Shown: positions 1-32,548 of the stretch, in pieces
Layout of the letters: each line of letters starts with the position of its first letter
How positions within the stretch are numbered: position 1 is the stretch's first letter
Source of the DNA: Prinia subflava
Taxonomy: Eukaryota > Chordata > Aves > Passeriformes > Cisticolidae
Assembly: GCF_021018805.1 (NCBI RefSeq)
Contig: NC_086256.1
Span: forward strand, 9,366,032-9,430,031
DNA length: 64,000 nt
Direction of reading: 5' to 3'
Program-made: the position numbers and the translations under genes
Notes under the pieces: generated by a model
What the model saw: only the letters and a program-made list of their open reading frames with translations
The model's database searches: none
Told to the model about the DNA's origin: nothing

Positions 1-1463
1 CCCCCACCTGCTTTGTGGTATTCCCTCCCAATGGGCTCTGTGCGAGGTAAAATTACTTTATTGCCTCCTCTGCCCTGACAATTTTGTCTCCTCAAATAGT
101 TACATGTGGAACCTGTGTATCTGCTGAAAGGGTTTACAAAATTCACTGGTGAGATCAGCAGTAGGTGGACCTGAGCTGTAAGGAAGAAGCTGTTTCTTGC
201 AGAAACAGGAGGTGTTCAGGAGGTGACCTGTGACCCCCAGACTTCCAGCAGAATCCAACTTGTGTTCTTTCCTTGCTGTAGCACAGCCTTGGGAGATCAG
301 CTGCATCCATCCACACTGCAGGGTGTATGGCTCCTGTTTGCCTCATGTCCCAGGCTCCAAGACACAAAGAGGAGCAACAAAATACAAGCAGGTTCCAAGT
401 TGCTGAACCAACAAGAGCTGCAATTAAGATTTTTTCTTTTAACATGAGAATGGTGCTGCATGTTTTGTCTGAGTGAATGACATAGGAAAGTCATTTGAGA
501 GAGAGTTGGAGACCTGTGTGGCACAGAGAAGTGAAGTTGGTGCAGTCTGGCACAGGCATACGTGTGTGGGCCAGGCTTGGGGGGGCAAATTGTCCTGTCT
601 GCTTCACTTGGGTTTCCTTGAAGTCACTGTGTTGCTGCCAGGTTTTCTTCTGGAGCAACTACTCTCTTTGCCTGGTCCCTGGTGGGGACTGGGCTGGGAG
701 TGTAACAAGAAGCTGCTTAAACACTGCATAGCTGCTAGTGTGGTATAAAGGTCTATACATAAAGCATAAGCTCTGCTGCTGTAATGATTATTCAAGCACT
801 GGAGTTGCCATGTCTTGATCTGGGCTATATTACCTAGTATCGTTTAGGTGCTGCTTTGTTTCACAGTGTCTTGTAGCATTTTTCTTTTTTATTAATGTAC
901 TTTCCTTTTCATGAGGGTTTCCATTTGATGGGCTTGATGTAGAAGTGAACACAATGGGAATCATATTGCTGATTAGAACTCGTAGATACAGCAGTGAAAA
1001 AATAGAACTTACAGCAGCACATTGTAACATTTTTCTTTGATGCTGTTTCAGTTTAAGGAAACTGGGAACTTGATCAGGCTCCATGACCTGTGCTTGGATA
1101 CTTAGCTCTGCCTTTGTTAATTAATTCTATATGGAAGTCAGCTCTGCATTGTTTTTGCCCTAATTTTCCTCATGCTGAAATGAGAGGGTGATATGATATT
1201 GTAGGTTTTTCTGAAGGGTGTATTTAAATACATGGAGTTAATACAGTGGTAACTGTTGCATCTATAAGGGCATTGGCACAGGTGGTCAGGGGAGACATTT
1301 TCAGCTTCTCTTGACCTGCAAACTTTGTGCCTCTCAAGCCCATATGAAAAAAAGGTTTGAATGTGTAACTGAGCTGAGGTCACTTGTTGTAATGATGAAT
1401 TTTACATTCCTGACAAAATATTAAGTTAAATAATTAATTACAAATGTCGCTTTGTCTTTTCAG
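1..1463 (+). other. TESK2 intron (3' end)
   Basis: This AT-rich sequence precedes the first TESK2 exon in the window and ends in a pyrimidine tract and CAG at 1461-1463. The short ORFs in it have no recognisable domain. I see no RNA gene or intact mobile element. Confidence 0.8.
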
Positions 1464-23020
<21,557 letters not shown>

Positions 23021-26000
23021 AGAGAGGGCTCAAACTGAATGTGTCCTTGAAGGAACAGTTGTTCCAGTTGCTTAAACTCTCTTTGTCTGCAGTGCTGGGC
23101 TTCACATTTGAAAGAGACCCAAGGGATGGTGGAAGTTGGCTGTCGGACAGCTGCGGACAGTGTCTGAAGAAACCGATTATTTTATAAAACTTTATTGCAA
23201 AATGTGCTTATTCCCTTTCCTGATTTGCATTAGGAGGGGGAACTACTCCAGCCAGAATGGCCGTGTGGGTCCCACAGTCCTTCCAAGAGGCAGCAGTCAG
23301 AACAGGCACCATGTAAACAGTTTGACCTGGATTTCCAGCATGGGGCATTTTAAGGTCTTAAGCTCCAGGTAGAGAAGAAAGAATGACCCTTAGATTTTTC
23401 CCTCTTCCTCTAACTGAACAGCTGCTCTAAGCCACTGCAGATTTTTCATTAATATTCTGCATCAGTGCACGTGAGTTGGAGCCTCTGTTTCAGAAACAGG
23501 CACAAATGTCTTTCTGAGCTATGTTGAGCAGATAGGAATGCTCTCTAGTCCCAGAGCTGCTTTGAATGCTGTTGCAGCATTAAACAAGCTCTTCTTTCAA
23601 AAGCAGCAAAAACAAAACCCCTCATGCTGGTCACAATCTGCAGACTCAGTCACATGACAAGTACTTTGCAATTAACAAGAAGAATCTGTTCCCTGGTGTT
23701 TCATTTTCCCTTGGGATTTAGCAATGATGTTTAATACATTTGTGCAGGGAAGCTCGCTTCCTTGTACAGCTCTTTATGTACCTCAGCCCAAATGTGGAGG
23801 AAGATTTGCCCAGGGCACAGAGAAGCATATTCCAGGCATGCCATTTCTGGGTTCTGAAGAAACTGCTCCTGAAAGTACCAGCTGTACTGAGCTTTTGGCA
23901 GGGGGTGGGCTCTTATCTCTGAAGAGCAGAGTGGACATCACGATCCATTTCTGCAGCACAGCTAAATACAGTAGCTACATCACAATTGATTATTATCACT
24001 AAGCTAGAAGGGTCACATTCATCTCCCTCTCTGGTACAACATCCCATCTCGCTGATTTCACTGCAGTAATGATGGCTCCTCACTAGCCTGCTTGACAGAG
24101 GACAGGGATCTCCTGCTCAGGGGAAGTTGCCAGCAGTGTTGTAGCCCCACAAGTGCTCCTGGAGAGGACAACTCACAGGAGGGCTTTGAATTGTCAAACT
24201 GAAGAAATTAGCTTGTCCCAAATTGATTTCTTGACTTCTACAGAAAGAAGCTGCTGTCTTTATCGGTTTCTCCTGTCATTGAATAGGATGATATTTTTAT
24301 TTATTTATTTTTTTTACTTCCCTTCACCAGCTGTGAAAGAAGCAGCAACAAGAGCTTTAATGCTGCTTGCTGGAACCAGCATCAAGGATCCCTGCTTTGG
24401 GATGCAATGTATGGGAAAGCTTGTTCTGTGGCATTTGTGCAACATCCTGCCCTTTTCAACTATCATCATCCCAAAAAACGTGGGGTTTTTAAAATTTTAT
24501 TTTATGGGGAGGTTTTAACCTATATTATCATTCCTAAGTGAGGTAAACATTGCACACCTGCTGAGCAGATGGTGATACAGAGGAGTCCAGAATTTCATCC
24601 AGGTAGCTTGTTACACTCTTCCTGCTCTCTTGTAAGGCTGGATACTGTAAACTAGTCTCTGATGAAAGCCAGACTAATTTTACTCTTCTCCCATCTCAAA
24701 AAAAAGGATGGATAAAACCTTAGTCCTTTCTTGGCTGGGATGTGTATCTTTGCTGAGGTGTAGGTAGCTATTCTGAGTTACAGCAATGATTTCCTCTGGT
24801 GAAGTGTGTGTTAACCTGAGCAGTTCTCCCTTTGCAGTGGCTGCCATGAATGAAATGAGAAACCCAGTGTTGCTGAGTTATTTAATACAGTCCATGCCAG
24901 ATTAGGCAGCTGTTGGCAGTTTGAAAGAGAAAATGCCTGTGCTCACTAAGATCATCCCTTTTGGCCCACACCTCTCTGCCTCTTGAAGGTGCTGATCTGT
25001 AGAGTAGTCTCTGTCTTCTGTATTGTGTCTGCAGACTGCAGAGCAGCTTGTCTGGCTGCCAGTGTGTGTCTAACTTCCTTTGAGGACAGAGAAACACCAG
25101 AGCTCAGTTACCTGCCTGGTGCCTACCTTTTTTTTTTTTTTTTTTAATTTTTGCTACAGTTGTATCTTCCAGGAGGGAAACCATCAGCACCATCCTCTGT
25201 TGTCACAAGATGCATTTAGGTGTGTGACTTCAGACAAACAAGCAATAATGAGCAGTTCCCTTGTGGATGCCCAGGCTGAGGGAAGCTGCTCAGCAGCCTG
25301 AGCAGAGCACACGCACACCTCTGGCTGCCCGGGGGCTCCCCTGAGCCAGCCCCGGCTGTCAGTGCTGACACCTCATCATGAAGCCTGTTGCCCTCTCTGA
25401 CACTGACTGCAAAGCTTGAGCAGTCAGGCATGGGGTACCCCCAGGACACCCACTGCAGTGACCTCACTGTTCCCTTACACTGCTGTCTTTATGTTTCTCT
25501 GTCCTGAACAGCTCTTACAAAGCAGCACAGCTAAAATCTTATTTTCTTAAATATCCGCTCTAAGCACAACCAACTGATGTGCATTGGGCACAACTATCAA
25601 CTTTTCTGGCTCTTTGTACTGAGGTGGAGATGTCAGAAACAGAAATGCCAAGGACTGCAGCTCAGGCCTTTCCTGGATTAGTCTGCATGGGAAGAGGTAC
25701 GCATATGAAACTGGAGTAAAAGGTCATTTTAAAAATTGCAAAGTGGTTGCTTGAAACCCAGTTTCCAAGGATGCAGCTGGAAGTCACTACATCTCATATA
25801 TTTGGCTGCATAAAGCTGAATCTAGGCTGCACCTAGTAACTCCTAGGTTTTGTGCTTCCTGAGGTTGCTTTTCTACAGAGGGCCATTTTCTGACAGCTAC
25901 TGCTAAACATGAATTTGAACATGTGGTCAGCAAACTCTTTGTTTTATAGTGATGTGACAAAGTTTTATCGTGATTGGATTTTACCGTGATTTTGACTTTA

Positions 26001-26800
26001 CAGGAGCAGTTCTTGCTCTTTTAAAGTACTTTCTACACATTGCTACACATCTCCCTGAAGAGATCAAAGATGTTTTTAATTACTTTAAATCTATGTTGAG
26101 TTCATTTAAATGTCTGTTATAAGCTATTTTTGTTGTGGTTGCAGGTTGATAAAATGCAGCCAAGAGAATGCATGTGAATTGCTGCCCCTCAAAAGCAGCA
26201 CAGCCAAGGGGCTGTAGCAGACTTGTACTTGTTGGAGAGGCATTGATGTATTTTGTGTAACAGAACATTGGTATTTTTTGCCAGTACAACTAAAGACACT
26301 TGAATAATTCCTGTTTGCACTTAATGCTATTGTTTATATTGCATGTCACTACATTTCTATGCAAAACAAATAACCTTTTTTTTTGGGAGAATGGGCAGCC
26401 AGATATTTGATTAAGTATAAAGATCTTTGCGAGATGATCTATTTTCGTATTTATGAAGGAGTTTTACGTCTTAATATTTTGCAGTCTGTAAATAGCTGAA
26501 CTTGTAATTAAAGGCTTAGGAAGAAGTTTGTAGCCTGTGTACAATAGTAAGTTAACACTGCCAGAAAAAAAATTCTTTGCAAGACAACTTTTCTAATATT
26601 GCGGATATTTATGAATATGTAAAGAAAGCACGTCTTGTTTTTATGTTGATTGACCTTCTGACTTTTTTGAACTATAGAAATGGTGTATGTTTTATTGGAA
26701 CTGCAATAAGAAGTAACCAAAGATGAATCCACTTAAATATTTTCATAATTTTTTTCTTGGTCAGGTTTTGTAAACTTTCCCAACTTGCTTTCAAAATAAA
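23021..26800 (+). other. TESK2: Probable TESK2 3' UTR
   Basis: No splice-linked coding sequence follows the TESK2 stop at 23020. Candidate poly(A) signals are ATTAAA at 26507-26512 and AATAAA at 26795-26800. The AU-rich text from about 26.2 to 26.8 kb looks like the end of a vertebrate 3' UTR. If the last signal is used, the UTR is about 3.8 kb. A T-rich run lies at about 25131-25145. The true end needs transcript data, and earlier sites may be used. Confidence 0.5.
26795..26800 (+). terminator. Poly(A) signal AATAAA, candidate TESK2 3' end
   Basis: This canonical hexamer lies downstream of TESK2 and before the convergent TOE1 gene. No later canonical signal on the + strand fits before TOE1 coding sequence begins at 27590. 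Confidence 0.5.
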
Positions 26801-27589
26801 AATGAAATCAAGGCCTGAGTCTTGTGATTAAGAGGACAACTGCTTTAAGTTGAAAAAGCTGGCTTGAATGCTTACTTAAAATACAAATGCCATCAATACC
26901 TGGCTTGAGATTGATTTGCTATTACTCAGTGCTGAGTTATACCCAAGGAAAACTGTCATCCTCAGTGTTATTTCTCTCCTGCATCTCAGTGAAGCGTTCC
27001 ACTATTAATCCATGAGACTCAAGATTTTTTTTTTCTGCTCTGTGTTACAGTGCTCTGAGGAGTAGGCCGTATCCTGTGACCTACCAGATAAGATGGCTTT
27101 TGGTAGCAGCCTGCAGGATGCTTGCCATGGTGGCTACTCTGTTCTTGCCCTAAATAGCTTCAGTAGCACAGGAAGCTGTGCAGTTTCTCAGGATCACATA
27201 TCTGGCTTTCAGCCCCTCTGCCTCTCCCCTTGGAACAAGTCTGAAGACCTGCTATGGCTTGGTTGTGCATGCAGTCAGCTGGCACTAGAATCAGCTGGCC
27301 CATTTGGGAGGAACTTTCCCTTCTCTGCTGTAGGGGCAAAGGTCACATCTGTGCATGCTCTAACCAAAGGTGCATTTCCCCCCCTTCAGCCTCATCCCTG
27401 CCTTCACATCCCAGCATGCCACTAAGGAACACGGGCAACTCCAATGGAGAGCAATTTAATCAGTCAGATGTTAAAACAGAAACAAGAGTACGAAACCTGT
27501 TCCCTTTTCGGTGAGTTCTTGGTGGAAGAAAGAACTCCAAAACTTGGAGGAGAAAAAAAAAGCATAGTTTAGTGAGGAGTTCTTTAGCT
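26801..27589. other. Convergent intergenic interval between TESK2 and TOE1
   Basis: This interval of about 790 bp lies between two convergent genes. Most of it is probably TOE1 3' UTR and downstream sequence. On the minus strand, ATTAAA (plus-strand TTTAAT at 27455-27460) lies about 130 bp past the TOE1 stop. The 110-codon plus-strand ORF at 27093-27425 has no recognisable domain. Confidence 0.5.
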
Positions 27590-30500
27590 CTATGCACTGT
27601 CCCAGGCCAACTTTATCTTCTCGCTGTGAGCTTTGGAGGATTTAGAAAACAAGCTCTTCACTATTTGAAGTGGCACTGATTTCCCACTAAGATACAGTTT
27701 ATTATGGCACTCTGGCAACCAGGGCCCTGCACCAGAGTCTGTGTTTTTCCCTTGCTTGAGCATCCAGACATAAGCCATGATATAGCCGGTCATGAATGCA
27801 TCAAAGCCAGCTCGGTGTGTGCCCCCCTGTGAAGGAGGGCCGTGGGTTTCCTTTTCCTTTCCTGCAGCACCTGCCGCTTCAGTCTCAGGGGTGGCTGGGT
27901 GACTGGCTGAGCCCAACTCAGCAGGAACTTTTGACTTGCTCTCCATTTGGTCACTGTCAGAGGCATTTCCCTTGGCAGAAGGGCTCTGAGTAGCTGCTCC
28001 CTGGTCAGTTCTTTCAGAGCTCCCCTGATTCTCCTCCCATTGTGTGCTGGTGTCTGAGCTGACCTCTGTTTCCATGTCCATGGAGATCTCCTCCAGTGGC
28101 TTGCCCTCCCCGTTGGGTGTGATCTCTGCTGCAGGCTCATAGCAGCTCTGCTTCCGTGGTGGTCCTTCTTCCCCATTCTGAGCTTGCTCCATGTTTTCCC
28201 CTGAGGTTTCCTGTGGGAATGCTGTTGCAAGCACTTTCATGTTCTTCCGATGCTTCCATCTGTGCTTCCGTTTCTTTCGCTTCTCCCAGAGCTTGTCGTC
28301 CTCATCGATGATGAGGTCAATGTTATGAGACTGTGGACACTTCACCCCTTGTGGGCACCACCCATAGGCCTAGAGAGAGAGAGAGAGAGAGGTCTGCAGC
28401 CACCTCCATCTTGCTGGTTACAGCTGCAATCCCCATAAAGCGGAGTGGAGCTGACTATTCCCTTCCACTGAGGGCTTGTGAGGCTGGAGCAGGAGCAGTG
28501 TCCACTCACAGCCCCCCAGCACACAGGAAGGGTGCTGACACACTGTACTGGGTGCAGCACACAGCATGTGAGGAGAGGCCAAGGAAGGTGGGTTTGTTCC
28601 ACCAGGAAAAGACAAGGCTAAGGGGAGGGGGACATCTAGTTGGTGTCTGCAGCAAAGCTTATGGACAAGATGAAGCTAAACTCTTGTGGAAGCATGGGGA
28701 GAGGGGACCTGATAACAGGGGAAATTATGACTAGAGATGCAGGAAAACATTTTTCACATAGTGGTCAAGCACTGGAATAGACATGGAGTTGTTTTTTTGA
28801 TGTCTGTCCTTACGCAATTTCAAAATTTACCAAACAAGGCTCTGAGCAACACTGAGGTGGTTTTTGGATAGAAACTTCCAGAGATTTCCCCAATCTATGT
28901 TCTGTGACAGAATGTGCAACATCTGGAAGAGTTCCTTTTCTGCATGAAGCACGTGAAGCCAGTTCTGATCTGATCAGATGGGCTCCTTGCTGCTGTAGCT
29001 GCACCAGGACGAGCTGTTGAGGATTACCCTGTGCAGCAGTGCCAGAAGCTGCAGACAGGTAATAACTTTTTGTATCTCATGAAGATAAAGGCAAGAATAG
29101 ATGTGGTACTTCTTGTAGGACAAGCCCAGCTAAGGCAGAACTTGCAGCCCCGCCCAAGACAGCAAGGGATACTGTAACTCCTGCTGTCCCACTGTTTAGG
29201 GCCATAGACTCTGTTGGAATCTTCTAACAAAGCCTATAGGATTGCTCACCTCCAAGCAGAGCACTCTATTGCCCTGTCATGAAGCCACCTAAAGCTTGAA
29301 AAGGTTCCTTGTGCTATGAAGCAGGAAGTTCCCTTTCCTACAAGTTCTAGCTCAGGTGACACGTACCCCTTCCCATGCAGCCAGGAAGGGAGCAGGGATT
29401 AGCTTTACTTACCGAAAATCTCTCACAGACAGGCACCTTGTTCCCCCCTGCAGCACTGGGGCTTTCCTCTTCCAGAGAGCAGTAGCGGTAGTCGATGTAG
29501 CGGGACATGTGGGCAGGGTAATTGCAGAACTCCACCGTGAGGTGCTGCCCGCTGGAGTCCCTCAGCTTGCAGTTCTCTCGCTTGCTGGAACAAGAGGAGC
29601 ACACAGTTACTGTGGGACAGGACCAGGGCACGGAGCAAACGCTGCTCTTCACCAGCTCCCAACTCCATGAGTTTCCTGCTCTTGAGCTCCAGCCCCAGAT
29701 GCTGGAAAGGAATTCAATCCCAGGAGAGCAGCTTTAGTAAGTAGTTTTTCCATGCTGATTTAAAGGTTGTTTATTCTTATGCTGACATAGAGGAAAGGAA
29801 AGCAGAATCTCTGATAAATCTGCAGGAGAAGGGGATGCATAGGTTGTTTTTTCAAAACTATAAAGGGCACTAAGATGTGTGTTTGTTTTCATAATGTTAA
29901 AGGACAAGGAGAAGACACCCCAAAATGAGGTACTGTGCAGACCATCCAGGCAGGTTGAACCTGGGCAATGGAGGCAATAAGGAAAAAGGTTTCCATTTCA
30001 CAAAAAAAAACCCTGATCTCTGTTTTGTCCCAAGAGCTGGTTAAAAGGCCCAAAACTTTTGGAAAGCTCTACCTAATGAGAATTTGGGTTAAAACATTTA
30101 AGACGTCAGCTTAAAAAGGTTTTTTTTAATCTTGTCAAAACAAAGCACTCTCATGTTTTGAGAGCAGCCATCTTGAATGTTTTCAGACCTATCAAAGTGG
30201 CATTTCCTGAGATAAAATAGTCACTAAAAATACCATTTCTCCTCAAAACAGAGCATGACTTGAGCTTTATGGAGATCCCAGGGGCCTTATCCCTGCCAGG
30301 GGCTTGTTTAGATTGTGTGAGGCTGGCAGAATGTGGGGCCAGATTGCAAAGCACAGATGTGTGTCCTGTGAGCACAACCCTTGCTTGGAAGGAAGTGATG
30401 GGAGTCAAGAGTGGGCCACGGGCATCTCATGTGCAGGACATGTGACAGAGCTGGTCAGTGTCAATGAGTGCAGGGAGCACCCCCCCTTTAACTGCAGTGT

Positions 30501-32062
30501 CCCTCACAAAACAGAATTCAAACTAGCAGACCCTGCAGGACAGCCCTGGTTTCTTTTCTGTGTGAGTTCCTGACATGACCCTGTGGCACTGCTGGACCAG
30601 AACCAGTGACCCAATTAGACCTCATATCGGGCTGCTGTGGTCAGTCTTCTACTGGCACCAGTTCTGAAGTTCTATTTCAGCTGCTGCCCACCGAACAGGT
30701 AAGGCCTATTAAAAAACAAACCCATTCTAGAAACAGAAAAAGCACAGGGCAGAGCCACCTGGAAAGCACCTTCATGAGTGGGACAGTGAAAGGACACAGC
30801 CCCCTCGCCTGGAAAAACAAACACGCACTGACTTTCCCTTTGCCTTTCCTCCTGCAAGCTCCGAGCACCAGTGTGCTGCTCACCACTTCTTATAGGCATA
30901 CTCCAAGTAGGACGCCACAAAGCGAGTCTCAAACTCCGAGGCGTATTTGGTGTCGTATATTCCCGCTGGGAACATCTCGGACAGGTCGGCGGTGAAGGTG
31001 CCGAGGCTCTCAGGGAGGTGAGCGTAGAAGCACTGGTACAGGAAGACCAGGTCAATCAGGCCATTATGGAGAACAAGCGGCTTCTTCGCCCGGATGAGCT
31101 CCAGGAAAAGCGTCCGAACGCTCAGGCTCTGGCTCTCGTTGCCCTGCATGAGGAAGGATCAGTCAGTGATTTGAAGTAGCTGAAAGAGATAATACTGCAT
31201 GCCAAGACCCCAGCGTGCACCCACCTTTACACAGGAGCAGGGAAAGCCAGTACACTCCCAAAAACCTGGAGCAGAGCAGGCTGAGGTGTGTGAAAGGGAG
31301 TGGGTTTGTACCTTGTCGTTGCCCTTGTGGTAAGGGATCCCCTGGGAATACTGCTTGTTGAAGTCGAAGCCGTGCTGCACTAGGAACTGCACTGACTGGG
31401 GCTCGACCACATAATCCTCGGTGCAGAGCAGCGTGAGGTTGTAGACCTGGCACAGGTACGTGTTCTCGGACTGCACAAGGAGAGCGTGCAAAGAGCCCAG
31501 GAACACGTGTCAGAGGGAGCTGCCGAAACAGCCGGGACAATTCCACGGGGGAATTCCATCTCCCAGAGCGTTCCGGTTCCCCGGGACGGACCAAGGGAAA
31601 ACGGCCGCACCACGGTTCGAGCACTCACCTTCTTCGGGAGCTGCTTGAAACAGGCGACGCCGAGGGACAGGACAGAGCGTGTCCTGGCGGCGCTGCAGAC
31701 AGCCTTGTACCGCTCCTCGATGCACCTGGCGGCGGGAGAACGGGCCATGACGGCTCCGGCCTGCCCGTACCCCGGGAGAGGGCACCGCGCAGCCGGTACC
31801 GACAGACGCAACCCCCGCCCCCCCGGGCACTCACGGGCTCAGCAGCAACTTCCTAGCGCCGAGGCCGCTCAGCTCCTGCGGGGAGACAGACACCGTCAGT
31901 GGCTCCTCGGGACCGGCAGCGCCCCGCCCCGCCGCCGCCCCGGCTCACCGTGTCTACGGCCACGAAGGTGGCGGAGCGCAGCGCCAGCACCATGGACGGC
32001 CACAGCTCCGCCAGGTTGTCGCTCTGCACGTCCACCACCGGCACCCGCGCCGGGCCCGCCAT
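27590..32062 (-). CDS. TOE1: Target of EGR1 protein 1, 3'-exonuclease/deadenylase (seven coding exons)
   Basis: TOE1 is a DEDD-family 3'-5' exonuclease of Cajal bodies that trims and deadenylates snRNA tails. Exons in transcript order: 32062-31949, 31875-31835, 31725-31629, 31470-31312, 31143-30884, 29584-29413, 28369-27590. Phases join to 540 residues plus TAG. The start is ATG at 32062-32060 in good context (GGCCATGG), followed by the family-typical VPVVDVQS. Catalytic acids visible: D37 and E39 in VAVDTELSG, D168 in [12 protein letters not shown]201 in IYDTKY. A CCCH zinc finger follows exactly as C277-x8-C286-x5-C292-x3-H296. A basic nuclear-localisation cluster ([12 protein letters not shown]) lies near 311-322. 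The C-terminus ends in [14 protein letters not shown] and [13 protein letters not shown], as in other vertebrates. The N-terminus is shorter than the human one. The gene shares a divergent promoter with MUTYH. Intron 6 (28370-29412) holds a CR1 fragment. Confidence 0.97.
28370..28392 (-). repeat. (AG)n/(CT)n microsatellite forming the splice acceptor of TOE1 exon 7
   Basis: A GA dinucleotide run on the + strand reads as (CT)n then CTAG on the minus strand, immediately before the last TOE1 coding exon. It therefore serves as the polypyrimidine tract of that acceptor. Confidence 0.85.
28588..28910 (+). mobile_element. Diverged CR1-type LINE 3' fragment
   Basis: The order of phrases follows the 3' end of avian CR1 as I remember it. 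There is an opening 'gacaaggctaaggggag' block, then 'gatgaagctaaactcttg', 'ggtcaagcactggaatag' and 'caaggctctgagcaac', and finally a stretch like the usual 'ccttccaac...ttctgtga' tail. It is heavily substituted, has no ORF, and lies sense to + inside TOE1 intron 6, so antisense to TOE1. A repeat-library search would be decisive. Confidence 0.7.
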
Positions 32063-32548
32063 GGCCGCGCCCGCACAGGGCCTCTGCCGCCGCGCCTGCC
32101 CTCCGCCTGCCCGCCGCGGGCCCCGCACGCCTTGCCCGCTCCGCGCCCAGCGCTTCCCGCTCTCGCGGCTCGCCCGGCTTTCTGCGGCCCCGTGGGGATT
32201 TTTACCGTTCTCAAAATCCGTTTTCAACCGACATTTGGAACTAAGCCAACAGGCTTTCGGCGCCGGCAGCTCCTTCGGGTCCTTCCCGAACCGCCGCTCG
32301 CACCGGCGGGAGAAGGGGCGGCCCCTTTTGCCCCCGCTTTGCTGATTGGCTGCAGCGCGCCGGGAGGCCCCGCCCCTCACCCCTGCTATCCGGGGGGGGC
32401 CGATACGGGCCCTCTCCGCCCGCCTCTCTCCGATTGGCTGGCGGGCGGGCGGTGGGCGGGGCGCCCCGCTCTGATTGGCCCTCGCGCGGGGGTGGAGCGG
32501 GAAAGGTTTTCCCGGGAAGGCGCGCGCGGCGGCGGGAGCGGCTGCGCC
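32063..32548. promoter_or_regulatory. Bidirectional CpG-island promoter of TOE1 and MUTYH with three CCAAT boxes
   Basis: The two start codons are head to head and 486 bp apart. The interval is very GC- and CpG-rich and has no TATA box. Three ATTGG motifs (CCAAT on the minus strand) lie at 32345-32349, 32433-32437 and 32474-32478, each within a GATTGG core, together with GC boxes such as gggcgggg. Clustered NF-Y sites are typical of bidirectional housekeeping promoters. The transcription start sites themselves are not visible. Confidence 0.85.

Noticed and set aside
27093..27425. 110-codon plus-strand ORF between TESK2 and TOE1
   Set aside because: No domain, no splice context, and it lies in the expected TOE1 3' flank.
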